Origin: Micromussa lordhowensis
Taxonomy: Eukaryota; Cnidaria; Anthozoa; Scleractinia; Lobophylliidae
Reading direction: 5' to 3'
Assembly (NCBI GenBank): GCA_964020085.1
Contig: OZ026605.1
Span: 2,807,301 to 2,871,300, forward strand
DNA length: 64,000 nt
Below are positions 1-15,557 of the stretch, piece by piece; within the stretch, counting starts at the first letter, position 1, and each line of letters opens with the position of its first letter. The position numbers were made by a program, and so were the translations under genes. A model generated the notes under the pieces. It had not been told where the DNA came from, did not search any database, and saw only the letters and a list, made by a program, of their open reading frames with translations.

Positions 1-199
1 GGTCCCGGAATTTTTTTGGCTCTTTTGGCTAAAACTAAGGTAGGACAGGCCTAAGTATTTTTGTGATTATTTTCAACCTTTGATGACCAGACATTTACAC
101 CTCTTAACTTAAGGGAGTTTTGAAGGCGGTCAAACTAATGTTTTAGGATCATGCGTATTAATTTAAAGGCAGCCATCAACTGATACTCGATCGACACTG

Positions 200-470
200 T
201 CAGCTGAGTATTGGCTGATGTATCGGTCAATCAAAGGTCAACATCTCGGCCGAGTATCGATCGACATATTGGACGATACTCAGTCGACAGTATCAGTCGC
301 TACATCAGCCGACAGTGTACCGGTCGATATATTGACTGATATGTCGACCGACACTCAGTCACTACATCAGCCGACTCTCACTCTCCGACTGACAGACACG
401 CTGATCAACAAGTGGCTGATATTCGGCTGATATTTGGCCAATACTCTACCGACACCGATTAGTATCACAA
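200..470. repeat. Degenerate TATCGGCCGAT-type satellite-like repeat
   Basis: The stretch is built from loosely repeated words such as tatcgatcgac, atcagccgac and gatactcagtcgac, with many short self-complementary pieces. The same vocabulary recurs at about 1630-1700, 2100-2220 and in POLD1 intron 2 (34280-34540). A 70-codon open frame across it is just a by-product of the repeat. I cannot define a fixed unit length by eye. Confidence 0.6.
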
Positions 471-1220
471 ACCAAAGTTAGGAGCCTTCACATCATGTTG
501 GAGAAACATAACCTTTTGTTATGTAGAGGCCATTTGAATGTGCCAGTAGGTGGTCTGGAAGCGAATAAATTATACGTTGTCAAGTGGTGCAAGGTCTGGA
601 ACCAAAATATCTTTGGAAACAGCTTGGTCGCTTGTTAACCTCTTAATTAATCGCAAGGGATGAAACTCTTTTCATAGCCTTTAAATTTCGCATAAATAAA
701 AAGCCAAATTTCTATTCAAATTTAGTCAAAATTCCTCAGCAAAAAGGCTCAGCTAAATATTTGAGGAATATGATGAATGTTTCCAACTGTGCAATATCAA
801 CAGAAAAACAACTTGAAATGGAGGTTCTCCTAGTCGTTGGTTTTCACAAAACACCACAATGGCAAACCTTTTTTTTAAAGTTTTTATCTTGAACTTGAAA
901 AGCCTTTCATATACAGCTAAGGGAAGGGAAAGTTCTCAAACAGATAACACCATGTCACTAGAATCACTGTAAATATATGAGGGCTGTGCAAATTGGCACT
1001 TCTGTAAAAGTTCATATGAATCTATCGTTTTTCGCCACTTAAGGGCCTGATTACATGAGAAGGGCTGGCCCCGTTGGCCGGGCTGGCTCGGTTTGTCAAG
1101 ATATCTTTCAGCCTGGTATAAGCCCAGGCCAAACGAGGATGAGCGTTGATAAGAGTTGACTATCATGAGAGTTTTCGTTGACTGTCAAACTAGCCAAACA
1201 GGAAAAACTGTCATTGACTA
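470..1220. other. Intergenic, no gene seen; possible MITE fragment
   Basis: No coding signal is convincing here. Around 1045-1130 the words agggcctgattacatgaga and ccgggctggctcggttt resemble the end of the MITE at 39585-40073, so this may be a decayed relative. Confidence 0.35.
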
Positions 1221-1221
1221 T

Positions 1222-1833
1222 CATTTAAGAAAAAGAAAACATGTACCGTGTTTCTACCGAGTTATAGAGACACAAGTGGAAGTTTGGGAGAACGAGAAAT
1301 GCTATGGGAACACGAGCCACAGGCGAGTGTTTCCACAGCTTTTTCGAGTTCTCCCAAACTTTCACGAGTGTTTCTACAACTCGATAGAAACACAGGGAAC
1401 ATGTTTTCTATTTCTTTTAGAAAACACCACAACAAAAAAAGGAAAACAACTTGTTTAGTTTGATTATCAAAATTTAAATCTCTTTGCTCGTGCCATCATC
1501 AAGCCAACAACTCGTACTAGCTCTGTGTTCCTATCGAGTTATAGAAACACTATTATTAACCAATCAGCAAGCGTATTTTCTTAGGGCTGTTTTCCAAAAA
1601 GAATTTGAACAATGATGACATGTCATACGAATATCAGCTGATGTATTGACCATCATATCAGCCGACTGTCCACTGCAAGTCAGCCAATACTCGGTCAACA
1701 TCATTTAAGAAAAAGATACCGTGTTTCTATCGAGTTATAGAAATACAAGTGGAAGTTTGGGAGAACGAGAAATGCTGTGGGAACATGAGCCACAGGCGAG
1801 TGTTTCCACAGCTTTTTCGAGTTCTCCCAAACT

Positions 1834-1866
<33 letters not shown>

Positions 1867-2176
1867 AGGGAACATGGTTTCTATTTCTTTTAGAAAACAC
1901 CACGACAAAAAAAGGAAAACAACTTGTTTAGTTTGATTGTCAAAATTTAAATTCTCTTTGCTCACGCCATCATCAAGCCAACAACTCGTACTAGCTCTGT
2001 GTTCCTATCAAGTTATAGAAACACTATTATTAACCAATCAGCGATCGTATTTTCTTAGGGCTGTTTTCTAAAAAGAATTTGAACAATGATGACATGTCAT
2101 ACGAATATCAGCTGATGTATTGACCATCATATCAGCCGACTGTCAACTGCAAGTCAGCCAATACTCGGTCAACATG
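1222..2176. repeat. Two-copy tandem duplication (about 0.48 kb unit)
   Basis: Copy 1 is about 1222-1701 and copy 2 about 1702-2176. Both start at catttaagaaaaag, contain the same hairpin (agtttgggagaacgag pairing with ttctcccaaact, flanked by gtgtttctac/gtagaaacac-like ends) and end at tactcggtcaacat. They differ at scattered single bases and small indels. The hairpin block looks like a small MITE that was copied within the larger duplication. Open frames in both copies are shared repeat shadows, not genes. Confidence 0.8.
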
Positions 2177-2284
2177 TCGGCCGATATGTCGACCGATACT
2201 GGACCGACAGTATAGATCTAGTATCTAATACGCATGATCCATGTTTTATACCTGTTTTTTTTTTTTGAGTCAGCAATATCCTAC

Positions 2285-2900
2285 CATGATTCAAGCTTGG
2301 TTACGATACGTTGACGACACTTTTACCGCCGTTCACAAAGACGAAATTGACGCTTTTCACGACCACCTTAACGAACAGAACGCCGACATCTAGTTTACCA
2401 AAGAAATCGAAGAAAATGGAAAACTTCCTTTTCTAGACCGCAACAACAACGAACTGCGAATGACAGTGTACAGAAAACCGACGCATACTGACAGATTACT
2501 TGACAAATCATCCTACAACCCGACTTCACACAAAGCCACGACTATTAAGACTTTGACGAGACGAGCGCAACTAGTTTGTGACACCAGGACAGTTTACGTG
2601 ACGAAAACAAATACCTTGAGCATGTTCTTCACAAGAACAACTAAAACGCTGACTTTATTAGACGAAACATTTACCGACCTACCGAAGCTGATGCAACAAA
2701 CAGGAACCCTACACCTGTTACTACAGTGACTATACCTTATAATAAGGGCACTTCTGAGACCATCTCACGGTTCTTACAGCCCTACAACTTTCAACGGACC
2801 AAACTTGTAACATCATCGACTGACAAACACTATTCACTTGACTCTGAAGATGACTTCTGCTCAGGTTGTTGAAACGTCAGTCACCAAAAACAGTTCTCCT
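2285..2900 (+). mobile_element. Penelope-like element remnant (reverse transcriptase C-terminal part)
   Basis: Conceptual reading gives a WLRYVDDTF motif near 2297-2325 (reverse transcriptase motif C, YVDD), a FLDR block, then MTVYRKPTHTDRLLDKSSYN from 2460. VYRKPTHTDRYL followed by HK..TL..RA is typical of Penelope-like elements. An in-frame stop near 2391 and loss of frame after about 2730 mark it as dead. The gaaacgtcagtcacc word near 2870 resembles the gctgacgtttcgagcgttag word at 63630, next to another Penelope-like fragment. Confidence 0.75.
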
Positions 2901-3600
2901 CAGAACTACACTCACCCGGACGATCATACTATACAAACTACTGGTACTCCTGGGTTCAAACCATTTACTATATAAAATAGTATGAATATAATTTATCTCA
3001 GTGGCAGTGAATACAGTAAAACCTTCCGTACACAACCACAGAAAATGTCATCCTAGGTGGTCGCTTACAAGAGGTGGTTGCAACCAGAGGTTTTAAAGAT
3101 GATTTCCAGTCCGTACTGCATACTTTTGAGAGATTGTTTGCGTTTTGTGTTTTTTTTTCATGTAAGACATCACAAAATGTAAATATTTTGCAACAACTTA
3201 CATGAAGTAAATTCAAAGTTTCAAAACATGTACAACCGCCATTATGGATGTTAAGCAGTCAAAGCTTTATGCTTTGTTCTTTCTCGTATCATTTGATGAA
3301 ACAACTTTGCAGCTGTAAAATTCATTAATGGAAAAAGAATTTGAAAGGTCTCAAAGATAAGGTATGTGGTCGTAATGAATAACATTGATTTGCATTCCAT
3401 CGAGTGGGAACTATAATGTTTATGAACAATACGCTGCTGAGACTGCACAGCACGGACTGGAAATCATCTTTAAGGTATCATCCATGGTGTATGTGCATAA
3501 TTTGAGAAGTAGCAAGCATGACTACAAGAACAGCTGTTTAATATGTTTGGATTGTCAAACATGTCTTTTTTCTACTTTCTCAAAAATTTGCTGATTTGAT
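2901..3600. other. Intergenic; partial hAT-like MITE end
   Basis: No gene is seen. About 3011-3100 contains atacagtaaaacct, ggtcgcttacaagaggtggttg and ccagaggtttt, which match the ends of the elements at 8992-9504 and 47254-47712. It is a partial, decayed copy. Confidence 0.4.
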
Positions 3601-3609
3601 TTTTTTGGT

Positions 3610-3885
3610 TTTAGTGAATCTTCAGGACCCAATTAATTGCAACAGTGATCTCCCAACAAGGTTTGGTTGGTATCTCCCTCCCATCTGAGGTATGTCCCTT
3701 AACAAGGGCTTCTCGAGTTCCCAATGCATTTCCTTTTCGACACATTCAGTCCAACTGTAATGTTTATAAATATTCGTTTTACCCAAGTTCAATAGTAGCC
3801 TGGAATAAATTACGGCAAGATTTCCGTATAACCCCATACATTTATTATGCATACAGTTCTTTGTTAAACTAAACAATAGCTAAAA
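3610..3885 (+). mobile_element. LINE reverse-transcriptase tail fragment
   Basis: The frame from about 3645 to 3872 ends with YKYSFYPSSIVAWNKLRQDF. That resembles the S[FY][FY]PxxIxxWNxLP tail at the end of many non-LTR ORF2 proteins. Only the extreme C-terminal part is present. A 50-base inverted piece of the same sequence lies at about 5190-5240. Confidence 0.55.
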
Positions 3886-4870
3886 CAATAGAGTCCCTTT
3901 GAGACTTATCCGCTTTGAATAACTATAAAATTTGCCATTTTTTTTCTAAGTCTCACATTCTTTTAAACTTAGAAAAAATTTTCCAATTTTAGGTCCAAAA
4001 TACGAAAAAATGCAAAGAGTTTAAAAAGACATAGAAAAAGAAACGATTTTAAGGGCCAAATTACGGAAAAACGAAATCTAAAATTCATTTTCATGGCGCA
4101 TTCACCGCATTTAAAATTAAAGAGCAGACTAAAACCTGCTTAAAGTAATAGCGATTTAGTCCTATGCGACAATGTAAAAATGCTTAAAAAATAACGATTT
4201 AGGCCTAAGCAAAAGCAGCTTGCGGTTAGCTATAAAATGTTGTTAAGGTCAGCGAGTATTTTGATTCTGTACATTAAATCCTGTGCAATAAACCACTTCC
4301 TCACCTCGGTTGTGTGTTCTTGTATTTTCTCCCTGATATACTTGGGCAAAGCCACGGCATCAGCTGTTCTGCTTTCATTTGCTGCGGTGTCAGTTTTGTT
4401 TCCTCAAGTTCGTTATATCCATCTTTCTCGAGCCCATGTTATTAAAAGCGGGCAGGTTCGATTAACGACTGTATGCACCTTTCGTGTCGCTGAAGCTGTT
4501 ACTGAAGTAAAGCAATACATCTCCACTGGCACAGAAAGATGAAAAACAATCAAAGACGTTGTAGACTTCAGAAGTAGCCAGAGCATTCAAAAATCGAGAA
4601 GACCATTGCGAAGATGGTCTTACAGCGGTGAAAAGGTCCTGAACGTAAACGATACCGTGAGCCTATACTACTCTTCGGGTCAGTTTTCAAGTGAACTCAA
4701 CGAAGAAGAAACGAAACTCACAAGGGACGCAGCTAGCTAAAAAATCCAATGCATGTTTTCGTGCAGCGTGAAAATGCTTTAAACAGATGAATAAGTAAAT
4801 TGTAATGTAAATTTTTAGGAATGTTAATGAGTCAAGTGAAATATAAATGATTTTTGGAGCGGTAATTCTC
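3886..4870. other. Intergenic, no supported gene
   Basis: A 101-codon open frame at 4237-4542 has no domain, promoter or splice context that I recognise, and I do not call it a gene. The rest is AT-rich unique-looking sequence. Confidence 0.3.
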
Positions 4871-4871
4871 A

Positions 4872-4965
4872 ACTGAGCCTCGTAGTGTAGTGGTGTAGAA
4901 GAGAAGCTGGTAAGCGAGAGGCATGCGAAAGGTAAGGAGTTCGAGACTTGCAGGGGAAAAAGGAA
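4872..4965 (+). repeat. Possible tRNA-like SINE head
   Basis: The order cctcgtagtgtagtggtgta (A-box-like), then ggagttcgagacttgc (B-box-like) about 50 bases later, followed by A/G-rich sequence, fits a tRNA-derived SINE head. No second copy is visible in the window, so this is tentative. Confidence 0.35.
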
Positions 4966-5189
4966 AAAAGAAAAAAATAATGCGCAAGGAGCCTGGGAAA
5001 TATGAAGGAGAAAGAGAGAGAAGAATGGAGGTAGGGGAAGAAGAGAGTCGGCAAGATAGCGCGAAATGGAATCCTCTTTTATTCATACAGTAAGTAATAA
5101 TTATCAATGTATAATAATATATTCAATTACCTTAGGGGGCTGCTATTGTCTTCTGAAACAATAGAGCGCATACATAATTAATCATTCTG

Positions 5190-5240
5190 CATGCATAATA
5201 AATGTATGGGGTTATATGGAAATTTTTCCTAAATTACCGA
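5190..5240 (-). repeat. Inverted fragment of the LINE tail at 3800-3855
   Basis: The word gcataataaatgtatgggg followed by ttatatgg is the near-exact reverse complement of bases around 3820-3855. It is a short 3'-end copy of the same retroelement family. Confidence 0.55.
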
Positions 5241-5501
5241 TACTTATGGACACTTTTCCTTCTACTAGTTGTATAATGTCTACTATAAATTCCATGATTG
5301 GCCTACAATAAATTTTTAATCTTGTGTGGATAAATACTGTACAGTGGGCAATTTTAAATGTAGATACCTATTCTAAAATTTGAAATGTAAATAAGTTTCT
5401 TCTTTTACATATATTTATTACTATTTTAATTATTTACTATTTATTTATCTCCTAGTATAGTGTACTCTGTCTTAGGAGTTAAAGCATAAAAGCTTGGTTC
5501 A

Positions 5502-5630
5502 CTATTCCAGTACGTTCGTCATGCCGAACTCTGCATTAATCCAACTAAAGGTGTAAATACCAACCTCAGCCTTGTCCAAAGGCCACTCCTCGTCGCTAGG
5601 CTTTTCTTCATTAGCTGGTTCTCCTTCCAT
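5502..5630 (-). CDS. Small acidic open frame, uncertain
   Basis: A 42-codon frame starts MEGEPANEEKPSDEEWPLDK and is divergent from ARL1 across a shared upstream region. The acidic start looks protein-like. I do not recognise it and see no second exon. It could be a small protein, the first exon of a gene, or 5' leader sequence of ARL1 read on the wrong strand. Confidence 0.15.
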   Translation of the reverse strand: MEGEPANEEKPSDEEWPLDKAEVGIYTFSWINAEFGMTNVLE

Positions 5631-5680
5631 TTCAGATTCTTTGTAACCACACGTGAAACGAAAAGAAAATGTTGCTACCT

Positions 5681-5700
5681 TCCCGCCGCCATTTTGAAGT
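5681..5700. promoter_or_regulatory. YY1-like site near the probable ARL1 start region
   Basis: The string gccgccattttgaagt matches the YY1 core (CCGCCATTTTG or AAAATGGCGGC), which often sits just downstream of the start site of housekeeping genes. It lies about 370 bases before the ARL1 start codon. The role is inferred from motif and place only. Confidence 0.4.
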
Positions 5701-5956
5701 CGATCCAGTCTTCACTCCAGTCTCCTCGCGTTCCTGATGGTCAGTGGATTTGCCCGTAAGTACCTAGAGTTGAATATAACGTGCATCAAGTGTAGTATCA
5801 ACTCAAATGGCTCGGAAGTTTTCTTCTGTGATTAATCTGTATCCTGCTCTAACCCAAATTCAAAATTACTAGCTTTCGGTCTATTGGCTGCTTGCTTTTC
5901 GAGGGCAATATCATGAGTAAAATGGAGAAAAACACTTTTCCCAACTCCCTCCGTGA

Positions 5957-9711
<3,755 letters not shown>

Positions 9712-10467
9712 TCAACATAGTTATTGTATGTTATTTAATGTAATTATCTCTGCTACTCTTTTGGCAAACATGAAAACCCCCAAAATGGAGAAATTTTAGA
9801 CTGTCAGTAGCATTTCTGTATTGTTTTAACTTATAGTTTATTGTCAATCATAATTTTTTTTCTGTACAATTTCATTTAATACTCTTTGGTTGTCTGTGTT
9901 TTCAATGTGGAGTAGAAGAGTTGTTTTATATTGAGATGTTTACAAGTTTGGGATATTTATAAGCAATCCTTAAAGTGGCTGCCTTAGCTTTGGATCTCTA
10001 TGGCTCCCTGTAGTTTTAGAAGCTTTTATAACATTGTTAATCCATAACTCTGGAGAAACAGGAAAAGCTTTCTGCTTGTCACTTCCTTATGAGATAAATG
10101 CACTTGATATCGATTTTCCAATACTTATGCTTCCATGGCACATATTCCGTTGTATCCTGAGACAGACGGAAGCTGAATAGTGATGTTTCCATGGAGATGT
10201 TAATTGGTTTGCTACTAATCACAAAGAGTTCAGTATTCAATTTGGGGCTTTTTTAAAAAAAAGTAAAGTGGTATGAAACATGAAATAGTGAGTCACAGAA
10301 CAGGAAATGGCCATTTTCAGAAAATTAATAAATGATATGTTAAAAACTTAAGCATTTGATGTCCCAGCCTGAATGTGTTTCTCTAGTATTCCCCAGAGCC
10401 TTGATGTCAAGTAAGAAATAAAATGTGACAACACAAATAAGAAGCAATTATTCTTGGGTGTATGGTA
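9712..10467. other. Probable ARL1 3' UTR and downstream sequence
   Basis: AT-rich sequence with no convincing open frame. An aataaa hexamer is seen near 10416. The UTR end cannot be fixed from sequence. Confidence 0.35.
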
Positions 10468-10744
10468 AAAGGACTGCACACAAGCCAAGTGGCCCATCAG
10501 GCTGGAGTTCATCCCAGTTTTCGTAGCATGAAGCGACTAGGTGTATTGCTCCACCCTGGATGGGATGCTAGTCCATTGCAGGGTCACCCCCAGGATTAAA
10601 TTTGCTGGTACTCATTTATACACCTGGGGGAGAAAGCCACTGTTAGATTAAAGTGTCTTGCCCAAGAACACAACACAATGTCCCCATCCAGGGCTCAAAC
10701 TCAGGCTGCTTGATCCGGAGAGCGCACTAACCATGAGGCCACAA
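10468..10744 (-). repeat. tRNA-derived SINE, nearly full copy
   Basis: Read on the minus strand it runs from tggcctcatggttagtgcgc through a B box (gagtttgagccctgg), then gggcaagacacttta, caggtgtataaatgagtacc, gcatcccatccagg and gatgggccacttggcttgtg. The 55342-55640 copy has the same order of words. Confidence 0.8.
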
Positions 10745-11395
10745 CAACTTAATCTTGGTTGTGCATGTAACATTTGCTTATTACTGCTGCAACAGTACCA
10801 CTAAAGCTAAGTTTGTCCTTTTACTATCCATTTTCAATTGTCAACATTAACTTGTGCTCAGACACTGTTTGTCTTCTTCTCAGCCCCCCATCAACTTTTC
10901 TCGCTTGAAGAAATGAGTGCTTCATCACAGGTTGAATTGGATACTTGTTTGCTTCACAATGTATGAAGAGAAGGGGTGTTCCCCAGAAGAAATGTGAGCC
11001 CTATTTAAGACTAAAGACTGTACCGTATTTCAGTGTACTATAACCTTTGGTATGTTATGGGTGGTTTCACGGGAATGGTTGCCTGAGCAATAAAATCACT
11101 CCTATCCAGTAAAGCCTTTACTTTGTTAAAAATACCCCCAGCATGTGGGAAATGGGATATTTAATAGAATCATAGAATTTAATTTTGTTTTCGGTAGGGG
11201 TGTGTACCCATTGCGATGTCCTAAAGTTATTGCACCCACCAACTGCTTTGGCAGGTTATAGTTAAGGTATTTGGTATCTAGAGCGGGGGTGGGGAAAATT
11301 CGCAGGTCTGGAGGTATATGTACTTACCATTTAACCAAAAATTTAAAAATTTTGGATGAAAGCCAATTGAATTCACTGAAAATCCGTTCACAATT
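10745..11395. other. Intergenic, no gene seen
   Basis: Unique-looking AT-rich sequence without a convincing frame or repeat match elsewhere in the window. Confidence 0.3.
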
Positions 11396-11564
11396 ATGTG
11401 TTGCTTTTACCGTTCGAAACGGAACATTCGAATTTTTTTCTGGTTTCTAGGGTGCTTTCCATTATGCCAAAGATTCCGGAAATTTTGGTCGGAAGTCAAA
11501 TGGAAAGGTCCGTTTCGGTTTCTTCCGACCGGAATATTCGGGATCACCTCTGGAGGTGGTCCAC

Positions 11565-11577
11565 TTTGACCGAATAT
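11565..11577. repeat. Target site duplication of the RTE element, left copy
   Basis: tttgaccgaatat, identical to 14739-14751. It directly borders the LINE 3' tail. Confidence 0.8.
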
Positions 11578-14500
11578 TGCTTACTTAGGCCCGTCGCTCC
11601 CAATGGAGCATAGGCCATCGACTGTTCTGTTCTTGCTGCTCCTGTCCAGGTGGTGCCTTGTTGTTTCAGCTCCGCCTCAGTGTCTCGCCTCCAGCTGTTG
11701 CGAGGCCAGCCTCTCTTTCTCTTCCCCTGTGGGTTCCAAGTTAGGGCTTGGCGTGTGATACTGGATGCTGGCTTCCGGAGGGTGTGTCCAACCCAGCCCC
11801 ACTTCCTCTTCAGAATTTGCTTGGCCACTGGTTCTTGGCCCGCTCGCTCCCACAGATCTTCGTTTGGGATCATTTCCGGCCATCTGATGTTATAGATGCG
11901 CCTCAGACATGTCTTGATAAATGTCTGAATCTTCCGCAGCATTGTCTTTGTCTTCCTCCAAGTTTCGCTTCCATACAACAGAACCGACTTCACGTTGGAG
12001 CTGAAGATGCGAAGTTTGGTTCTCATGCTGATCTCTTTGGAGGCCCAGATGTTCTTGAGCATGACAAAGGCTGCCCCTGCTTTTCCGATCCTGGCTGTGA
12101 CATCTCTGTCCGTGCCCCCCTGTCGGTCAATGGCACTTCCAAGGTAGAAGAAGGAATCCACCTCCCTGATGGGCTCTCCCCCGACTGTGACTGGTGTGTT
12201 GGCAGTGGAGTCGATCTTCATCATCTCAGTTTTCTCCCTGCTGATCTTGAGCCCTGTCCCAACCGATACCGTCTCCAGGCGGGTGGTCTTGTCCTGCATC
12301 TGGCTGTGGTTGCGTGACAGGAGCGCCAGGTCATCTGCGAAGTCGAGGTCATCTAGCTGCGCCCATAGTGTCTACTGTATTCCATTGTTCCTGCCTGTTG
12401 TGGTGGTCTTCATGATCCAATCGATGAGCAGGAGGAAGATTAATGGTGACAACAGGTACCCCTGACGCACTGCGGTCTTCACTTCGAAGCTTTCAGACAG
12501 CTGGTCGGCCTGGGCGATCTTGCAACTCGTGTCTTCGTACGTACACCGGATGAGAGAGATAATCTTGTCAGCTGGGACTCCGTAGTACCTTAGCAGCTTC
12601 CACAGTATCTCTCTATCCACGCTGTCAAAGGCCTTCTCGTAGTCAATAAAACTGATGTAAAGGGTGGAGTTCCACTCAATCGACTGCTCCATTATGATGC
12701 GTAGCCTGGCGATCTGATCCGCGCATGATCTGTTTCTGCGGAAGCCTGCCTGCTGGTCTCGGAGCTTGGGGTCGACTGCCTCCCTGATCCTCTCCAATAT
12801 GATTCTGCTGAGCACTTTGCCTGGCACTGACAGGAGCATGGTCCCTCGGTAGTTGTTGCAGTCCCTTTTTGGGCAGCTTGATCACGATCCCTTCTCGCCA
12901 CTGTGCTGGCACTTCCTCTTTCTCCCAGATCTTGCTGAAGATCTGGGAGCATACTGGTTGTGGTTTCAGCGTCTGCCTTTATGGCCTCTGCCGGTATCCC
13001 GTCCGGCCCGGCCGCTTTCCCACTCCTCAGTGTCATGACGGCCTTCTTGATCTCCGCTTTTGTGGGCTTTTCCAGCTGATGGGTAATTCTGTCTCTGCAG
13101 GTGGGATGTCGGGTAATAATTCAGGGGCAGGGCGGTTCAGCAGCTCTCTGAAGTGTTCTACCCATCACTTCAGCTGTTCCCCTACTGTCGTCAGTGGTTT
13201 TCCTTCACTGGCTTGTCAGTCTGCTGGAACTTGCCTGCCAGCTTCTTGGTGGTCAGGTACAGGTCTTTAAAGTTACGCTGACCGGCTGCTTCCTCCGCTT
13301 GACTGGCCACATAATCGATTTAGTCCCTTTTGTCTTTCCTGATGCTCCTCTTCGCTTCCCTGTCTGCTGCTGTGTATTCTGCCTGTGCCTTTGACTTAGT
13401 TGCTCTTGTCCGGCTTGTGTTCAGCGCAGTTATCCTCTCTTTCCTTGTCTCTAACCTCTGGATGGTGTCAGCGGAGATCCATTCCTTGTGCTTGGCCTTC
13501 TTCTTGCCCAGGACTTCTCCACATGTGTCCCGCCAGAGTTTCTCAGTTGCTCTCCTCCCACTGTGTCTCAAGGTCTGTTTCACTGTCGTCGATCAGCCCC
13601 TGTAGTAGATGGAACCTGTTGGAAAGGCTGATCTGGAATGCTGTTTGTGTGTCTTTCTCAGTGTTCCTGAGCAGTCCCAAGTTGTATCTTGTCCGTGTGT
13701 TACTGTTGGCGTCGGTGTATTTCTTCAGCCGGAGCCTTACTGCTGTCACAACCAGGTGATGGTCTGATGACACGTCGGCACCTCTCAGCACCCTCACATC
13801 CCGCCATGACCTCCTGAATTTCCGGCTGATGCAAATATCGTCGATCTGGTTCTCCGTTCTGTGGTCTGGGGATCTCCATGTGGCTTTGTGGATGCGCTTG
13901 TGTGGAAAGATATTTCCTCCGATCACCAGCTGGTTCAGGGCGTACAGGTCCGCAAAATGCTCACCATTTTCGTTCATCTGTCCTAGTCCATGTGTCCCCA
14001 TGATGTCCTCGTAGCCAGTGTTATCTGACCCGATCTTGCCGTTGAAGTCTCCCATCAGTATGGTCATGTCTTTGGCTGCTCCTCTGTCTATTACTGCCTG
14101 CAGTTGCTGGTAGAGTTCCTCCTTTCTTTCTTCTTCCGCATCGTTGGTGGGAGCATAGCACTGGATGATGTTCAGCCTGATGTCCTCCTTCTTGGTGGTA
14201 AACGTGGCTGTGATGATGCGGGAATTGACCGATTCCCAGCCGAGGAGTGCTCGCTTTGCCTCTGGTGCCAGCCGGGCCACGTCCTCCGTTTGGGGGGCTC
14301 CATCCTCCGTGTGTCCCGTCTGTAGCCACCTTGTCTCGCTCAGTCCGAGAACTCCGATCTCTTCATCTCTCTCGTGACTTGGATGGTTCTCCCCGCTTCA
14401 TACATCGTCCTGATGCTCCATGTAGCTACTCTTATTGATGTCCTGGATGTCAGAAGGGGGGTCGGCCCCACAGCTTCCTTACGGCTTTCACTGCGTTGCG

Positions 14501-14738
14501 TCATGAGTCTCCAGGATGGAGACCCTTCCTCTCCCAGGTGAGTGGTTAGATTAGTTGTCGTCGATGCTTCTGTAACTTGTTCTTTTTACAGGTAGAGGTG
14601 TTAACCCTACGCAAACCCAATTAGCCTCTGGGTGAGGTGGTCCACATTTGTCCGACCTCTATCCCTTGACCTGTCCAGCATGGGTGGCCCTACCAGATCA
14701 AGCCATCGCACAACGACAAGGGGTGGACCATGGGATAG
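11578..14738 (-). mobile_element. RTE-clade-like LINE, nearly full length, decayed
   Basis: About 3.16 kb, bounded by tttgaccgaatat at 11565-11577 and again at 14739-14751, a 13-base target site duplication. On the minus strand: an AP-endonuclease frame (14280-13543) with QCYAPTNDA, GDFNGKIG and SDHHLVV; reverse transcriptase (about 13036-12372) with FIDYEKAFDSVDR, AVRQGYLLSPL and an FADD catalytic motif near 12331-12345; and a C-terminal frame (12299-11544) with GWVGHTLRKP and KRKRGWPRNSWRRD, a signature I associate with RTE-type elements. The 3' end reads cctaagtaagca, like the short TAAG-type tails of RTE elements. The ORF is broken into at least three frames, so it is inactive. Confidence 0.88.
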
Positions 14739-14751
14739 TTTGACCGAATAT
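14739..14751. repeat. Target site duplication of the RTE element, right copy
   Basis: tttgaccgaatat, identical to 11565-11577, at the 5' end of the LINE. It shows a full-length or near full-length insertion. Confidence 0.8.
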
Positions 14752-14852
14752 ACCGACCGAAATTCACCGTTCCATTTTTCGCAAACTGGCTCTTTGCCCT
14801 AATTAGGGAATTCGGAAAAGGAACAAAAAATGGTAAGAGCCACCAGGCCACT

Positions 14853-15437
14853 CCAATAGGCCGTTCCGAAATTCAACAGGGAACTGGGGCGAGTTTCAAA
14901 TTTTAACCAATTGATAAACTGACACCACCAGATGAAAGATCATGTCGAGATTGATTATTTGACCAAGTATGATGTTTTTAGGGTGAACAGAGACCAAGTA
15001 ATGGACCTTCAAATATGGCTCAAAACCCATACAAACGTTTCTAATGTTGAGACAGCGTCCCCCAAAACCATATAAACCCTTAAAATTTTTTATCAGTTTT
15101 GTGACAACTGTAAAATCCCGTCATGCACCAACTATTTGAAAGAAGCTGAGATGAAAATCACTATGTTTGCCCATTTTAAAGAGTATCACGGAAATCATGA
15201 AAAATTTTAAGAGTTTATATGGTTTTGGGGGACGCTGTCTCAAAATTAGAGACGTTTGTATGGATTTTGAGCCATATTTCAAGGTCCATAACTTGGTCTC
15301 TGCTCACCCTAAAAGCATCATACTTGATCAAATGATCAATCTCGACATGATCTTTCATGTAGTAGTGTCAGTTTATCGATTGGTTTAAATTTGAAACTCG
15401 CCCCAGTTCCCTGTTGAATTTCGGAACGGCCTATTGG
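14853..15437. mobile_element. Long-hairpin element (about 585 bp, arms of about 230 bp)
   Basis: Starts ccaataggccgttccgaaat and ends atttcggaacggcctattgg, exact inverted complements. Inverted matching continues through gggaactggggcgagttt, gatcatgtcgagattgatta and agacagcgtcccccaaaacc with their mirrored partners at 15220-15410. The inner 100 bases are unpaired. It fits a foldback MITE. It ends about 120 bases before the start codon of the BTB gene. Confidence 0.85.
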
Positions 15438-15557
15438 TTGGCGCGGTTACAAGGTTTACTGTCCCCTTTATCTCATCATCTAGTGCCAGGCCTACTCCGC
15501 ATCTGAACCATGTGCTACTGCTGAGTGTTTCGAGTGCGATCCATTGATGATTGAAAT

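Noticed and set aside
4237..4542. 101-codon plus frame
   Set aside because: No domain, splice context or conservation cue; chance frame.
11748..12317. 189-codon plus-strand open frame
   Set aside because: Antisense of the LINE C-terminal region; no independent signal.
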